Below are positions 1-8,514 of a DNA stretch of 12,998 nucleotides, piece by piece (position 1 is the first letter of the stretch; the number at the start of each line of letters is the position of its first letter). Under the pieces are notes generated by a model. It was not told where the DNA came from, ran no database searches, and worked only from the letters and a program-made list of their open reading frames with translations. The stretch comes from Candidatus Krumholzibacteriia bacterium. Lineage in GTDB: Bacteria > Krumholzibacteriota > Krumholzibacteriia > LZORAL124-64-63. The position numbers and the translations under genes were made by a program. The stretch is taken from the NCBI GenBank assembly GCA_028718575.1, contig JAQULN010000034.1:1-12998 (forward strand), given 5' to 3'.

Positions 1-651
1 GCCGTGCTGATCGGGGTCGGGATTGAACTGGACCGCCAGATCGCCGCCGGAATAGCGCGCTCGCGGACCCAAATTCGCCAGCGAGAAACCGAGAATCGCC
101 CCCGCGTCGTTCAGCCGGTAGACGGTTCCCACATTGAACGTCATGATCCGGTTCGACGTGTGCCAGATCCGTTCGGTCGCGTAGTTCGCCTGCAAGCCTA
201 CAGCGAAGCGGCTGGTGATCCGGCGGCCGTAGCCGAGGCCGAGCGCCACGTTGGCGACGTCATAGCGCTCGCCCGTACCCAGCGGTTGGTCGACGGTGCG
301 CACGTCGATCTCGCCGGAGTTCAGCGCCGTCATGCTGGCGAAGAGCGTGCTCGTACCGGTCACCGGCAGCGCGAAGGCCACGTAGTCGAAGCTGATGTCG
401 GCGAACCACATGCTATTGGTGTACTGCACTGTCGTGCGGTCGAGCAGGCCGATGGCGCCGGTGTTGTAGTACACGGCATCGATACCGTCAGGCAGGGCGA
501 CGCCGGCGTTGCCGAGCGCGGCGCCGCGGGCGCCCGGTTCGATCCGCAGGAAGGCACCCACGGTGGAGCCGACCTTGCTCTGGGCCCAGGCCGCGTCGCC
601 GCTCAGCACTACGAGCATGATCATCACCGCTGGGTGCAGTAGTTTTCTCAT
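1..651 (-). CDS. PorV/PorQ-family outer-membrane beta-barrel protein (3' end missing)
   Basis: The first 217 codons are visible and the gene runs off the left edge; family members are usually over 300 residues. The N-terminus is a clear signal peptide (basic MRKLL, hydrophobic core, cleavage probably after AWA at residue 23). It is followed by the family hallmark near residues 30-60: G-AFLRIEPGARGAALGNAG, then a YYNTGAIG segment, matching the PorV/PorQ (UPF0164) pattern in which a small-residue-rich stretch leads into a short-turn beta-barrel. Alternating hydrophobic strands with glycine and aromatic positions follow. PorV is an outer-membrane shuttle that binds C-terminal sorting domains of type IX secretion cargo; PorQ and other paralogues are barrels of less certain role. 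It starts 15 bases after the upstream gene ends, so it is the last visible gene of the operon. I chose ATG at 651, preceded by a weak GGGCGGGA; an in-frame ATG at 660 is possible. The family is confident, the exact role is not. Confidence 0.85.
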   Translation of the reverse strand, partial: MRKLLHPAVMIMLVVLSGDAAWAQSKVGSTVGAFLRIEPGARGAALGNAGVALPDGIDAVYYNTGAIGLLDRTTVQYTNSMWFADISFDYVAFALPVTGTSTLFASMTALNSGEIDVRTVDQPLGTGERYDVANVALGLGYGRRITSRFAVGLQANYATERIWHTSNRIMTFNVGTVYRLNDAGAILGFSLANLGPRARYSGGDLAVQFNPDPDQHG

Positions 652-666
652 GTCTCGCATCCCGCC

Positions 667-3600
667 CTACTTGATGATCGCGAACTTGCCGATGTGCTTG
701 CCGAGCGAGCCGCCGTCCACGTGGAAGATGTACAGGCCGGGCGCCACGTCGAGATTGTTCTTCGTGCGCAGATCCCAGGCGACAAAGCCGTCGTGGGACC
801 CGTCATGGCGGAGCGTCTGCACCAGCTCGCCGCGGATGTTGTAAATGCGAATCGCGCAGTTGGCGGGCAACCCGCGGAACTCCAGCCGCCGTTCGCCGCG
901 ACCGGACACCGCGAAGCGCTCAGGCTCGAAACCTGCCGAGGCGACATACGGATTCGGCACCACGTAAGGCGCCAACTTCTCGCCGGCCGCCGCAGCGTCC
1001 ACATATTCGCCGCTAGTGCGGAAGACGAACCGGTCGTCGTCGCTCAGCGGCCGCGTGAGCCGCAGGTCGATGACATCGCCGGCGGCCGGCGGTTGCGCCG
1101 GCGGCTTGCTACCCGGTTTCAGTTTAAAACGCCAGGTGAAATACGGCACCGTCAGTTCATTCACAGGATACGTCACGACGTCAATTCGTTCGTTGAGGCC
1201 GCTCAGTGTGTTGTTGCCGTCGAGGTCGCGGAACTGGAAGTCCAGAGGCAGATCACCGTCCGGCGAATGGGCGATCACCTGGAACTTCGCCGGGATGCCG
1301 GCCAACGACGTGTCGACGACATCGTCGTAGAATACGACCGAGATGTCGTCGGGGTAGCCGGGCCGCCGCATGTTGTGCGGCAGGCAGCCGGTGCCGTAGA
1401 GATATTCGGCGGCGATCCGGGCATCCGTGTTGATGCGAGAACCCGTTGCAGCCCGCCAACCGACCGAGTCGATCGCCACAACAGCCGGACTCGTCACGAT
1501 CGGAAGCAGTCCCGCGCCGACAGGTCCGGTGCCCGCCCCGGCGAAGTCGGTGCCGGTTTCGAAGAGGACCTCTTGCGTGCGGATGTTCGTGAGCGTGTAG
1601 ACCGTCGCGGCGAGCGTATCGGCATGTTCGGTCGTGAACGAGACGGCGAAATCGTCGCCGTCGGGCACCAGGCCGGAATTGACGACCTCGACCAGGACCC
1701 GGCCGTCGCCGCGGCCGGCCACCTGCGCCGCCGCCCCGGCGTGGGCCGGCACGTAGCCGATCACCCGCGGATTGGGACGCACCGCCACTACATTGGACGG
1801 CAAGACCAAGCCGCCGCGCGGCGTCCGCGAGGCGGCGATGGCGTTCTCCGACGGCGGGAAGTTGAACTTGTCGGGTCCCGAGCCATGGTCGTAGGCCGTC
1901 ACCGCGTAGTAGTACTGCTGGCCGTTGGTCACGCTGTGGTCGGTCCAGGTGTGCTGGATGCCGGTCTCGCTGCCGAGATACTCGGCGCGGCCGTCGACAA
2001 CGTGTTCGGAGAAACCGGAACGGCCGTTGATCAGATCGAACGCGGTGATCCACTGGCCGTTGGTCAGCGAGACGATCGTCGCGAGATCGTCGACGTCGCG
2101 GCAATCGACGAAATCGGGATCAGTCGCCCGGTAGATGCGATAGCCCTCGAAATCCCGCTCGCCGGTCACCGGATCGAGGGAGTGCTCGGCGACGTCGTCC
2201 CAGGAGAGCCGCACGTAGCCGTCGCCGGCCTCGGCGGTGACGGTCGGCATCTCCGGCGGCACCGCGAAACGATAGTTCGCGTTGTAGATCTTCTGCACCG
2301 TCTGCGTGTTGCGCGCCAACTCCTGCAAGTCAGCACCGTAGGCCAGCGCCAGGCTGAAGCGCTCGGTCTGCCCGGCCGGGAGCTTGAACGGTCCCGAGGC
2401 GAAGAGAAACGCGATATTGTAGTTCGACGCCAGGGGCTGGTCGAAGCGGTCGGCCTCGTTCGGGGCGGTGAACTGTTCGTAGAGCCGGCGCGGCCACTCC
2501 TGCGTGTTGGTGAAGAAAACGATGCCGTCGACATCTTGATTGGGATTGCCCTGGCCCGCGCGGATGCGATTGAGCTTGAAGCCGGTCAGGCCGATCTGGT
2601 CCGATTCGTTGACATCCGTGCGGTCGAAATTGGGTTCGCCGGCGGTCGGGATGCCGTCGCCCTCGCCGGCATCGCCGGTGTCCGGCTTGCCGTCGGCGCC
2701 GACGTCGTGAATCTCGGCGACCCAGTCCATGTCCTCGTCTCCCGTCCACCAGACCTCCGCTATATACGCCGGCATCTCTTCGAGCGGCCCGTAGAAAGCC
2801 TCGAAGCGGGCGATATCGTAGTTGGCGGTGACATAGGCGCGGATATTGTCCTGGCCTTCGATCATGATGCCGGGCCCGCTGTCGCGCCGCTCGTCGGTGA
2901 TGCCGTCCAGATCGTTGTCGTTGCCGTCGTAGGGATTGCCCGGGGTTTCCATGTAGGCATAGCCCAGATAGCCGGTGCGCGCGCAATTGCTGGTCAGGCT
3001 GACGCCGTGTCCGTAGCGGTCCCAGGTGTAGACCAGGTTGATCCGCTGGCCTTCGAACTCGTCCTGATAGAACGCGTTGTCGTCGTCGGATTCGGCTATG
3101 CCGTCGCAGGAGATCGCCGAACCGCCCACGCCGGAGTCCATGTAGATGCCGAAGATGATGTTGTCGTCGTAGTCGGTCGTGCCTTCGTTCGTGATGTCGT
3201 AGTGCCAGAAGATCACGTAGCGCGCCTGCGGATTGGCCCACTGGAACCCGCGCACCTCGATGCGCAGACCGAGGCCGCGCCGGGTAGGGTCGCGGCTGTC
3301 CGGGTTGAAATCCCAGGCGTCGTAATACTGATCGTCCATGACCGTGTAGCTTTCCTGGTCGGCGACCCTCTGTTTGCCGAAGTAGCCGTTCCAGGCGCCC
3401 GCCCAGCCGGGATCGGTGAGGTCGTCGAGGCGATCGGGCCAGAGGTCCGGCCAGGTACGCGGATCGTTGCTCACGGCCGGCGAACGGCCGGGATTCAAGG
3501 CTTCGGCTTCCTGGAAATAGCCGGGGCGCGGTTCGAAGCGCATGTCGCGATTGCTGAACGGCGACGTGCCCTGGCGCTCCCGGTAGCCCGTCTCCATGAT

Positions 3601-3930
3601 GAACGCGGTGTCGCCTCCGGCCTGCACGATCTTGGCGAGCACGAACGGCGTGATCCCGTCGCTGTAGTTCAGGCCGCTGCCCTTGGGCACTTCGACCGAG
3701 TGGAAGACGCTGAGGTCGACGTTGATCGGATCGGGCGGGTAGTCGCCGACCATGCCGTAGCTCCAGAAACGCGTCCGGATGTTGTTCGCGTCTTGCTGGC
3801 CCATGCGCTCGTAGAGATGGTTGCCTCGCTCGTGGGGCGGCACCGGAACCGGCACGTCCGCCGGCAGGCTCGCGGCCAAGAGCAGGATCGCGAGCAGAAC
3901 GGTCGCGGTGATCAAGCGTCGCAACATCAC
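667..3930 (-). CDS. Large secreted surface protein with FN3-like region and FlgD/T9SS-type C-terminal domain
   Basis: A 1087-residue exported protein of no named function. Residues 1 to about 24 form a signal peptide (MMLRRL, then a Leu/Ala-rich core). Residues 30-550 are an aromatic-, Asp- and Asn-rich region resembling no enzyme I recognise. It contains acidic, possibly calcium-binding segments (DGNDNDLDGITDE near 332-344, and an Asp/Gly-rich stretch at about 406-445). Residues about 558-700 look like a fibronectin type III domain (VRLSWDD, EGYRIYRAT, YYYAVTAYDHG). Residues about 990-1087 have the FlgD-like/type IX sorting pattern: VVPNPYVA, IRIYNIRGELVQTL, VAPGLYIFHVD and a final KFAIIK. 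The start is GTG at 3930 or the next codon, ATG at 3927; both lie about 6-10 bases after the receptor's stop codon, indicating translational coupling. Its place beside the TonB receptor suggests a surface capture or docking partner (inference). Confidence 0.85.
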   Translation of the reverse strand: MMLRRLITATVLLAILLLAASLPADVPVPVPPHERGNHLYERMGQQDANNIRTRFWSYGMVGDYPPDPINVDLSVFHSVEVPKGSGLNYSDGITPFVLAKIVQAGGDTAFIMETGYRERQGTSPFSNRDMRFEPRPGYFQEAEALNPGRSPAVSNDPRTWPDLWPDRLDDLTDPGWAGAWNGYFGKQRVADQESYTVMDDQYYDAWDFNPDSRDPTRRGLGLRIEVRGFQWANPQARYVIFWHYDITNEGTTDYDDNIIFGIYMDSGVGGSAISCDGIAESDDDNAFYQDEFEGQRINLVYTWDRYGHGVSLTSNCARTGYLGYAYMETPGNPYDGNDNDLDGITDERRDSGPGIMIEGQDNIRAYVTANYDIARFEAFYGPLEEMPAYIAEVWWTGDEDMDWVAEIHDVGADGKPDTGDAGEGDGIPTAGEPNFDRTDVNESDQIGLTGFKLNRIRAGQGNPNQDVDGIVFFTNTQEWPRRLYEQFTAPNEADRFDQPLASNYNIAFLFASGPFKLPAGQTERFSLALAYGADLQELARNTQTVQKIYNANYRFAVPPEMPTVTAEAGDGYVRLSWDDVAEHSLDPVTGERDFEGYRIYRATDPDFVDCRDVDDLATIVSLTNGQWITAFDLINGRSGFSEHVVDGRAEYLGSETGIQHTWTDHSVTNGQQYYYAVTAYDHGSGPDKFNFPPSENAIAASRTPRGGLVLPSNVVAVRPNPRVIGYVPAHAGAAAQVAGRGDGRVLVEVVNSGLVPDGDDFAVSFTTEHADTLAATVYTLTNIRTQEVLFETGTDFAGAGTGPVGAGLLPIVTSPAVVAIDSVGWRAATGSRINTDARIAAEYLYGTGCLPHNMRRPGYPDDISVVFYDDVVDTSLAGIPAKFQVIAHSPDGDLPLDFQFRDLDGNNTLSGLNERIDVVTYPVNELTVPYFTWRFKLKPGSKPPAQPPAAGDVIDLRLTRPLSDDDRFVFRTSGEYVDAAAAGEKLAPYVVPNPYVASAGFEPERFAVSGRGERRLEFRGLPANCAIRIYNIRGELVQTLRHDGSHDGFVAWDLRTKNNLDVAPGLYIFHVDGGSLGKHIGKFAIIK

Positions 3931-3936
3931 CTCAAC

Positions 3937-6597
3937 TCACTTCCAGCTCATGCGCACGCCGAACTCGATCCGGCGCGGCGGATAAAACCAGGTCGGATCC
4001 CTGAGGGCATACCGATCCGTCACGGGGAAGCGCGAGTAGTACGGGCTGCCGGTGCTGGCATACACCGGGCCGTTGAAATAGCGGGCGTCGAAGAGATTCA
4101 AGACGCGCAGGAACAGACTTGCCGACAGGTTCGGATGGGAGCCGAACGCCAGGTTCTTCTCCGCGCGCATGTCGACGAGCGCGCCGGCGGGCTTGCGCCC
4201 GGAATTGGTCTCCATGCCGAAGCCGAAGCCCGACTCCATCTGCGGCGTGTAGGGCTGGCCGCTGCCGACGCGAACCACCGTGCTCACGCTGTAGCTGCCG
4301 GGTTTGGCCAACGCGGCCGTCAGGTTCACCGTATGCCGCTGATCCCAGTTGAACGGCAGCAGCCGCGGCCGCGGGTCCGCGCCGGCGGCCGCGCGCGTCG
4401 CGGTCTCGTGCGGATCGCTGGAGTTGCCGAGTGCCTGCAGCAGGGTGTAATCCATGGCGAGCGCCAACGGCCCCAGCCGGCGGTGGTCGATCGCGAACGT
4501 GATCCCGAACACGTTGCCGAAGTCGACATTCGTCAGCCGCGCGTACTGGGCGCCCGTATACGTGTCGATGAACTCGACGCCGACCAGGTCGCGGATGTCC
4601 TTGTAGAAGATCGTCAGATCGAAACCGAGATCGTCCGTGACCACCTGCTTGTAACCGACCTCGTACTGGACGGTGCGTTCCGGCTTGACATCGGGATTGC
4701 CCAGCACGCCGTAGCTGACGCTGCCAGCCTGCAGGTTGCGTAGGACATCGTAGTTGGAGTTCTCGAAGATCGTGCCGATCGAAGGCGCCTGATGGAAGTG
4801 GCCGTACGCAAAATGCACGGCGGCCTTGTCCTCGATGGGATAGGCGACGCCCAATCGCGGCGACAGCGCCGCTTTCACGGTGGTGTCCTTCGCCCACGAA
4901 TCCGGCGCGCCGGGGATCGCGTTGGCGGGATTGGTGAGATCGCTGGGGACGGTCGCGCGGGCGTCGAAGTAATCGAGCCGCAGGCCGGCCCTGATGATCA
5001 AGTGATCCTGAGTGTGCTGATTCTGGAGAAACGCAGCGCCGATGACTGGGTGGTTTCGCTGCACACCCGGGAAATCCGGCGGCTCGTTCTCGTGACGTAC
5101 GATTTGCGCGGTGCCGCCCGGCGTCGAGTACGTCAAGTGCACGGGCGTGCCGAACTCGACCCGTGGCAGACTGAATTCGAAACCGGTCTTCATCTGGTTA
5201 TGCTCGTCGAGCTGGCTGACGACCGAACTCTTGCACACGATGGCGTTGGTGCGCTGCATGTACTGGGTGAGCTGCACGCCTTGCACGATAGCGCCGTCTG
5301 CGTAGTTGTCGCTGCCCTCGGGCGTGCCGGCGGCGTCATAGGCCGCACTGTACGGATCCCAGAGCCGATCGCGGTAGTCGTAGTAATTCTGGCGCACGCT
5401 CAGGTCCAGGAACGTCGTGGCGCTGAACGTGTGGGTCCAGTCGAACCCGTGCACGATCCCGAGCGACCGTTGTTGCGAGAGACCGTCCGGATTGTAGCGG
5501 AATTGCCAGTTCTGGCGGCGGCCCTGCGCCTTGTTGAAGATGACCTGGTAGCTGAACTTGTCCTTGGCAAACGAACGGTTGGTGATCTTGGCGGCGCCGG
5601 AGAATTCCTCGGAGTAGCCCAGCGGCACCCGCGAGCCGTCCCCGCTGCCCTCGTAGATATTGCTTTCGAAATCTGCGCGGTCGGTCGGGGTGAAGATCAT
5701 ACTGCCGGAGACGAAATCCTCCCAGTCGTAGAAGCGGCCGCTGATCAGGAACGTCGTATCCTTGCCGGCGAGCGGACCGCTCAACGTCGCCTGCAGGTTC
5801 TTGGTGCCCAGCGGACGCACCGTGTCGTCGATGCGCCGGGCGTCGGCGCGCCCCGGAAAGAAGAACCCCCCGGCGTAAGCTTCGGCGTCGACCTCGAAAC
5901 GCTCACCGCCCTCTTTCAGGACCGCGTTGACGACGCCGCTCATGGCCTGGCCGTACTCGGCGTCGAAGGTGCCGCTGATCACCTGCACTTCCTGCAGCAG
6001 CGAGCGATCGAGGGTCAATGTCGAGGAATTGTCGAAGGCGTTGTTCACGCTCACGCCGCCAACCTGGTACTGCACCTCGCCCTGGCGGCCGCCGCGGAAG
6101 TGCCCATCGACGACGCCCGCCTGCAAGTTGACGATGTCGTCGAGCGTTTGCACCGGCAGGTCTTCGATTTGTTCGGTGGTCAAGCTGGCCTGCGAGCTGG
6201 TCAGGCCCAGCGTGACCGGCGGACGCTCGGCCACGACGACGACCTCTTCGGCGCGCAGCGTCGTACCGCCGAGGCGGATATCCAAGCGCGTGGCCTGGTC
6301 CGCCGAAATGATCACGCCGGCGACGGTCACCGGATTGTAACCGAGCCGACTGGTTCTCACCTCGTACGTTCCCGCCGCGAGGTTCAGGATGGTGAACCGG
6401 CCTTCGCTATCGCTGTAGGCGCCGAGCCGCGTGCCGACCACGAGGATGGTGACCGCCACGACCGGCGCGCCATCCTCGTCGACGACGCGCCCGCTGAGGG
6501 TGCCGGTGGTGCCGGCCAACAACGGCGGCGGGGCGCTCGCCATCCCCGCCAGGATGGCGAGCGCGCCGGCGATCAGCGATCGTCGCGAACCTTTCAC
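3937..6597 (-). CDS. TonB-dependent outer-membrane receptor with carboxypeptidase-regulatory-like domain
   Basis: An 886-residue importer of the SusC-like architecture. Residues 1 to about 29 are a signal peptide. Residues about 31-109 form the carboxypeptidase-regulatory-like beta-sandwich (GTLSGRVVDEDGAPV, YSDSEGRFTILNLAAGTYEV). A TonB-box-like EEVVVVAER sits at 117-125. The plug domain follows at about 138-230 and carries the typical EVQVISGTFDAEYGQAMSGVVN segment. The rest is beta-barrel with many aromatic-ended strands and a C-terminal strand RIEFGVRMSWK. Such receptors import substrates too large for porins across the outer membrane, using energy from TonB-ExbBD, which is not encoded here. 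The start is GTG at 6597, set 8 bases after GGAGG (6606-6610). It lies 26 bases after the CBM9 gene and 6 bases before the next gene. The substrate is not readable from the sequence; an oligosaccharide is inferred from the neighbours. Confidence 0.93.
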   Translation of the reverse strand: MKGSRRSLIAGALAILAGMASAPPPLLAGTTGTLSGRVVDEDGAPVVAVTILVVGTRLGAYSDSEGRFTILNLAAGTYEVRTSRLGYNPVTVAGVIISADQATRLDIRLGGTTLRAEEVVVVAERPPVTLGLTSSQASLTTEQIEDLPVQTLDDIVNLQAGVVDGHFRGGRQGEVQYQVGGVSVNNAFDNSSTLTLDRSLLQEVQVISGTFDAEYGQAMSGVVNAVLKEGGERFEVDAEAYAGGFFFPGRADARRIDDTVRPLGTKNLQATLSGPLAGKDTTFLISGRFYDWEDFVSGSMIFTPTDRADFESNIYEGSGDGSRVPLGYSEEFSGAAKITNRSFAKDKFSYQVIFNKAQGRRQNWQFRYNPDGLSQQRSLGIVHGFDWTHTFSATTFLDLSVRQNYYDYRDRLWDPYSAAYDAAGTPEGSDNYADGAIVQGVQLTQYMQRTNAIVCKSSVVSQLDEHNQMKTGFEFSLPRVEFGTPVHLTYSTPGGTAQIVRHENEPPDFPGVQRNHPVIGAAFLQNQHTQDHLIIRAGLRLDYFDARATVPSDLTNPANAIPGAPDSWAKDTTVKAALSPRLGVAYPIEDKAAVHFAYGHFHQAPSIGTIFENSNYDVLRNLQAGSVSYGVLGNPDVKPERTVQYEVGYKQVVTDDLGFDLTIFYKDIRDLVGVEFIDTYTGAQYARLTNVDFGNVFGITFAIDHRRLGPLALAMDYTLLQALGNSSDPHETATRAAAGADPRPRLLPFNWDQRHTVNLTAALAKPGSYSVSTVVRVGSGQPYTPQMESGFGFGMETNSGRKPAGALVDMRAEKNLAFGSHPNLSASLFLRVLNLFDARYFNGPVYASTGSPYYSRFPVTDRYALRDPTWFYPPRRIEFGVRMSWK

Positions 6598-6623
6598 GTG
6601 GCTGGCCTCCGCCTCCTGCGCGG

Positions 6624-8501
6624 CTACTTCAGCAGGAGTGTCTTGCCTTGCAGCGTCGTTCGTTGCCGGCCGGTCGCCGGGTCGACGAGGTGCAACCGAT
6701 AGAGATAGATGCCCGACTCGACACGCCGATCGTCCAGCAGCGGGAACTCGCCGCTCTGTTGATTACCGAGCGCGCGCCGTTGCACCAGGCGCCCCCGCAC
6801 GTCGTACACTTCCAGCGTCACGAGGTTCTGGTGCGGCAACGCGAATGCGATGCGGGGGCTCCGCGACGGGTTGCCGACGTTGGTGACCCAGGCGTAGGAC
6901 GCCGGCGCAAACGGATCGTCGACGACGGCGACCGGCCCGGGCGCCAGATACGCCCACGGCGCACAGCACGTGTACTCCCGCTCGCGATACCACCAGACAC
7001 GCGTGCCGTAGCTGTCGATGACCGGGATGTAGGAATCGCCGTCAAGCAGCGTGACGCCGAAATGCAGCGTCCGCTCGCCCAGGTCGGGCGGGTAAGACAG
7101 CGCCGTGAGATCGACGGCCAGCTCGGCCGTATAGCCGGTGTCCGTGTCGAAGCCGAGCGTGTCGACCGTGGTGCCGGCCAGCAACGCCAGCGCCATTTGG
7201 GCATCGCCCGCCAGGACCATGGTCAACAAATAATCCTGCGGCACCGCCTGGCCGTCCGCGCCCACCTGGAAAGAGAGGCGCCGCTGGAGCAGGTTGTTGT
7301 CCGTATGGCGCAACGCCTGATCTTCGAGCGTGACCACGAAGCCGTCCCAGCGGTCCGGCAGCGGGTGGTACTGAACGACCTCGTCGCGCACATCGAAGCC
7401 CATGTAAAGCATGTGGCCGCTGTAGAAGATCTTGACGGTGGCGTCGGCCGGATCGACGACGTACGCCTCGTCGCCGAACACTGGCGGCTGGTACTGACCG
7501 GCCCGGTAGGGACCCACGCCATCGTAGGTCAGGCGCAAGGCGTCGTCGTCCCAGCGCAGATCGAAGGTGTAGACCGCGGGATCATTCCACAGCGGCTCGT
7601 CCAGGACGCCGTCGATCACCGGCGTCTCGGCGAGCGGCCGGATCACGACCTCGGGATCGATGGTCGGCACCGCGCCCGACGTGGTCGTCACGTCGGGGCG
7701 CGCGTGGATGCGGACCTCGTTGTACCAACCCGTGTTGCCCCAGGGGTCCTGCCACCAGACGCGGTTGGAGGAAAACAGGCCGACCTGCGGCGGCCAGAAA
7801 TAATCGGTGTCATAGATCGAGATGTTCCACTCGATCACGTCGCCCTGCGGTCGGGTCACGTCATAGCCCATCACCGCGAGATCGAACCGCATCTCGACCG
7901 TGTAACCTGTGTCCAGCGTCGAGTCGTCGTTGGAAAGCCCGTGTACGACGGTCACCGCATCCCAGGCCGCGATCTGTTCGGGTGTGCGGGGAATGGAGGA
8001 ATCGTTGTTGGACCAGCGGCCGCGGAAATCCGGCAACTGGCCGGCCGGCTGCGGATCCTGGTTGTCGGGATACCACCAGGCGTAGAAGTATTCGGCCGCC
8101 GGCTTCGGGAAAAAGTCCACCGCGTGGTCCTTGAGGTTCATCAGCAAGCCGTCGAAGCGGTTGAACTCCTGGCTACCGCCGACCGAGACGTCAGAGACCT
8201 CCGCGCCGAGATAGAGCTGGTTGCCGTGCACCAGGAATTTGAGGGTGGCATGGGTCGGGTCGCTCGGATCCCAGCCGGATTCGAGCTTCCAGCCGCTGCC
8301 GGGATTGCCTGCATTCTCACCGTAGACAATGACTTTGGTCTCGGCCGCGGCCCAGGCCGCTTCGTCGAGCACGCCGTCCAGGACGATCGGAGTCGGCGAT
8401 ACCCGCGCCCAGATGACGTCGGCGCGCGGCGCCTGCCCGGCCGCGGGCACTGCCGCGAACAGCAGAACGCCGGCCAGCGTGAATGTTAGAAACCTTGGCA
8501 T
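6624..8501 (-). CDS. Secreted protein with two tandem CBM9-like sugar-binding domains and C-terminal sorting domain
   Basis: A 625-residue exported protein. Residues 1-22 are a signal peptide (MPRFLTFTLAGVLLF, cleavage near AAG). Two CBM9-like domains follow, each opening with the family signature DGVLDE (D42 and D297) and each closing with a DTGYT strand (197 and 454) and RVWW (247-250 and 501-504), so the two halves are a tandem duplication with a period of about 255 residues. CBM9-type domains bind sugars, often at chain ends; no catalytic motif is evident. Residues about 538-625 form a FlgD-like/type IX sorting domain (LVTLEVYDVRGRLVQ, VESGIYLYRLHLVD, final TLLLK). I chose ATG at 8501, not the farther in-frame ATG at 8558, because GAGGAGG lies 6 bases upstream and the signal peptide then begins at residue 1. 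The longer reading would overlap the regulator gene. Role inferred: surface glycan capture for the adjacent receptor. Confidence 0.88.
   Translation of the reverse strand: MPRFLTFTLAGVLLFAAVPAAGQAPRADVIWARVSPTPIVLDGVLDEAAWAAAETKVIVYGENAGNPGSGWKLESGWDPSDPTHATLKFLVHGNQLYLGAEVSDVSVGGSQEFNRFDGLLMNLKDHAVDFFPKPAAEYFYAWWYPDNQDPQPAGQLPDFRGRWSNNDSSIPRTPEQIAAWDAVTVVHGLSNDDSTLDTGYTVEMRFDLAVMGYDVTRPQGDVIEWNISIYDTDYFWPPQVGLFSSNRVWWQDPWGNTGWYNEVRIHARPDVTTTSGAVPTIDPEVVIRPLAETPVIDGVLDEPLWNDPAVYTFDLRWDDDALRLTYDGVGPYRAGQYQPPVFGDEAYVVDPADATVKIFYSGHMLYMGFDVRDEVVQYHPLPDRWDGFVVTLEDQALRHTDNNLLQRRLSFQVGADGQAVPQDYLLTMVLAGDAQMALALLAGTTVDTLGFDTDTGYTAELAVDLTALSYPPDLGERTLHFGVTLLDGDSYIPVIDSYGTRVWWYREREYTCCAPWAYLAPGPVAVVDDPFAPASYAWVTNVGNPSRSPRIAFALPHQNLVTLEVYDVRGRLVQRRALGNQQSGEFPLLDDRRVESGIYLYRLHLVDPATGRQRTTLQGKTLLLK
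6627..6890 (-). other. FlgD-like / T9SS-type C-terminal sorting domain of the CBM9 protein
   Basis: The last roughly 88 residues of the CBM9 protein, after a linker containing NVGNPSRSP, show the pattern of this domain: a central LEVYDVRGRLVQ strand pair, then SGIYLYRL, then a short basic-ended tail GKTLLLK. In known type IX systems such a domain directs passage through the outer membrane and surface attachment. Assignment is by motif only. Confidence 0.75.
6927..7631 (-). repeat. Second copy of the CBM9-like tandem duplication
   Basis: Residues about 291-525 of the CBM9 protein. Landmarks shared with the first copy are PVIDGVLDE-x-x-W, a TVKI-F--G-MLYMGFDV strand pair, RWDGFVVTLEDQA, DTGYTAEL and RVWW. 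The copies are diverged at protein level. The second has a vicinal Cys pair (512-513) just after RVWW that the first copy lacks. Confidence 0.75.
7647..8396 (-). repeat. First copy of the CBM9-like tandem duplication
   Basis: Residues about 36-285 of the CBM9 protein. It opens with PIVLDGVLDEAAW, continues with ATLKFLVHGNQLYLGAEV and RFDGLLMNLKDHA, and ends with DTGYTVEM and RVWW. It holds an extra aromatic- and proline-rich insertion (AEYFYAWWYPDNQDPQ) absent from the second copy, a candidate loop for a different sugar specificity. Confidence 0.75.
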
Positions 8502-8507
8502 CGGACA

Positions 8508-8514
8508 CCTCCTC
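8508..8514 (-). promoter_or_regulatory. Ribosome binding site of the CBM9 gene
   Basis: GAGGAGG on the minus strand, 6 bases before ATG at 8501. It overlaps the regulator's TGA stop (8513-8515), so translation of the two genes is probably coupled. This site decides the start of the CBM9 gene. Confidence 0.85.

Noticed and set aside
694..4743. A 4-kb plus-strand open frame antisense to the receptor and the large surface protein
   Set aside because: Its translation is Arg/Val/Asp-rich with no recognisable domain, and it spans two confidently assigned minus-strand genes. Long antisense frames are expected at this GC content and codon use.
4792..8489. Two more long plus-strand frames (4792-6702 and 6648-8489) opposite the receptor and CBM9 genes
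   Set aside because: Same low-complexity composition, no ribosome binding site or family signature; they mirror the real genes.
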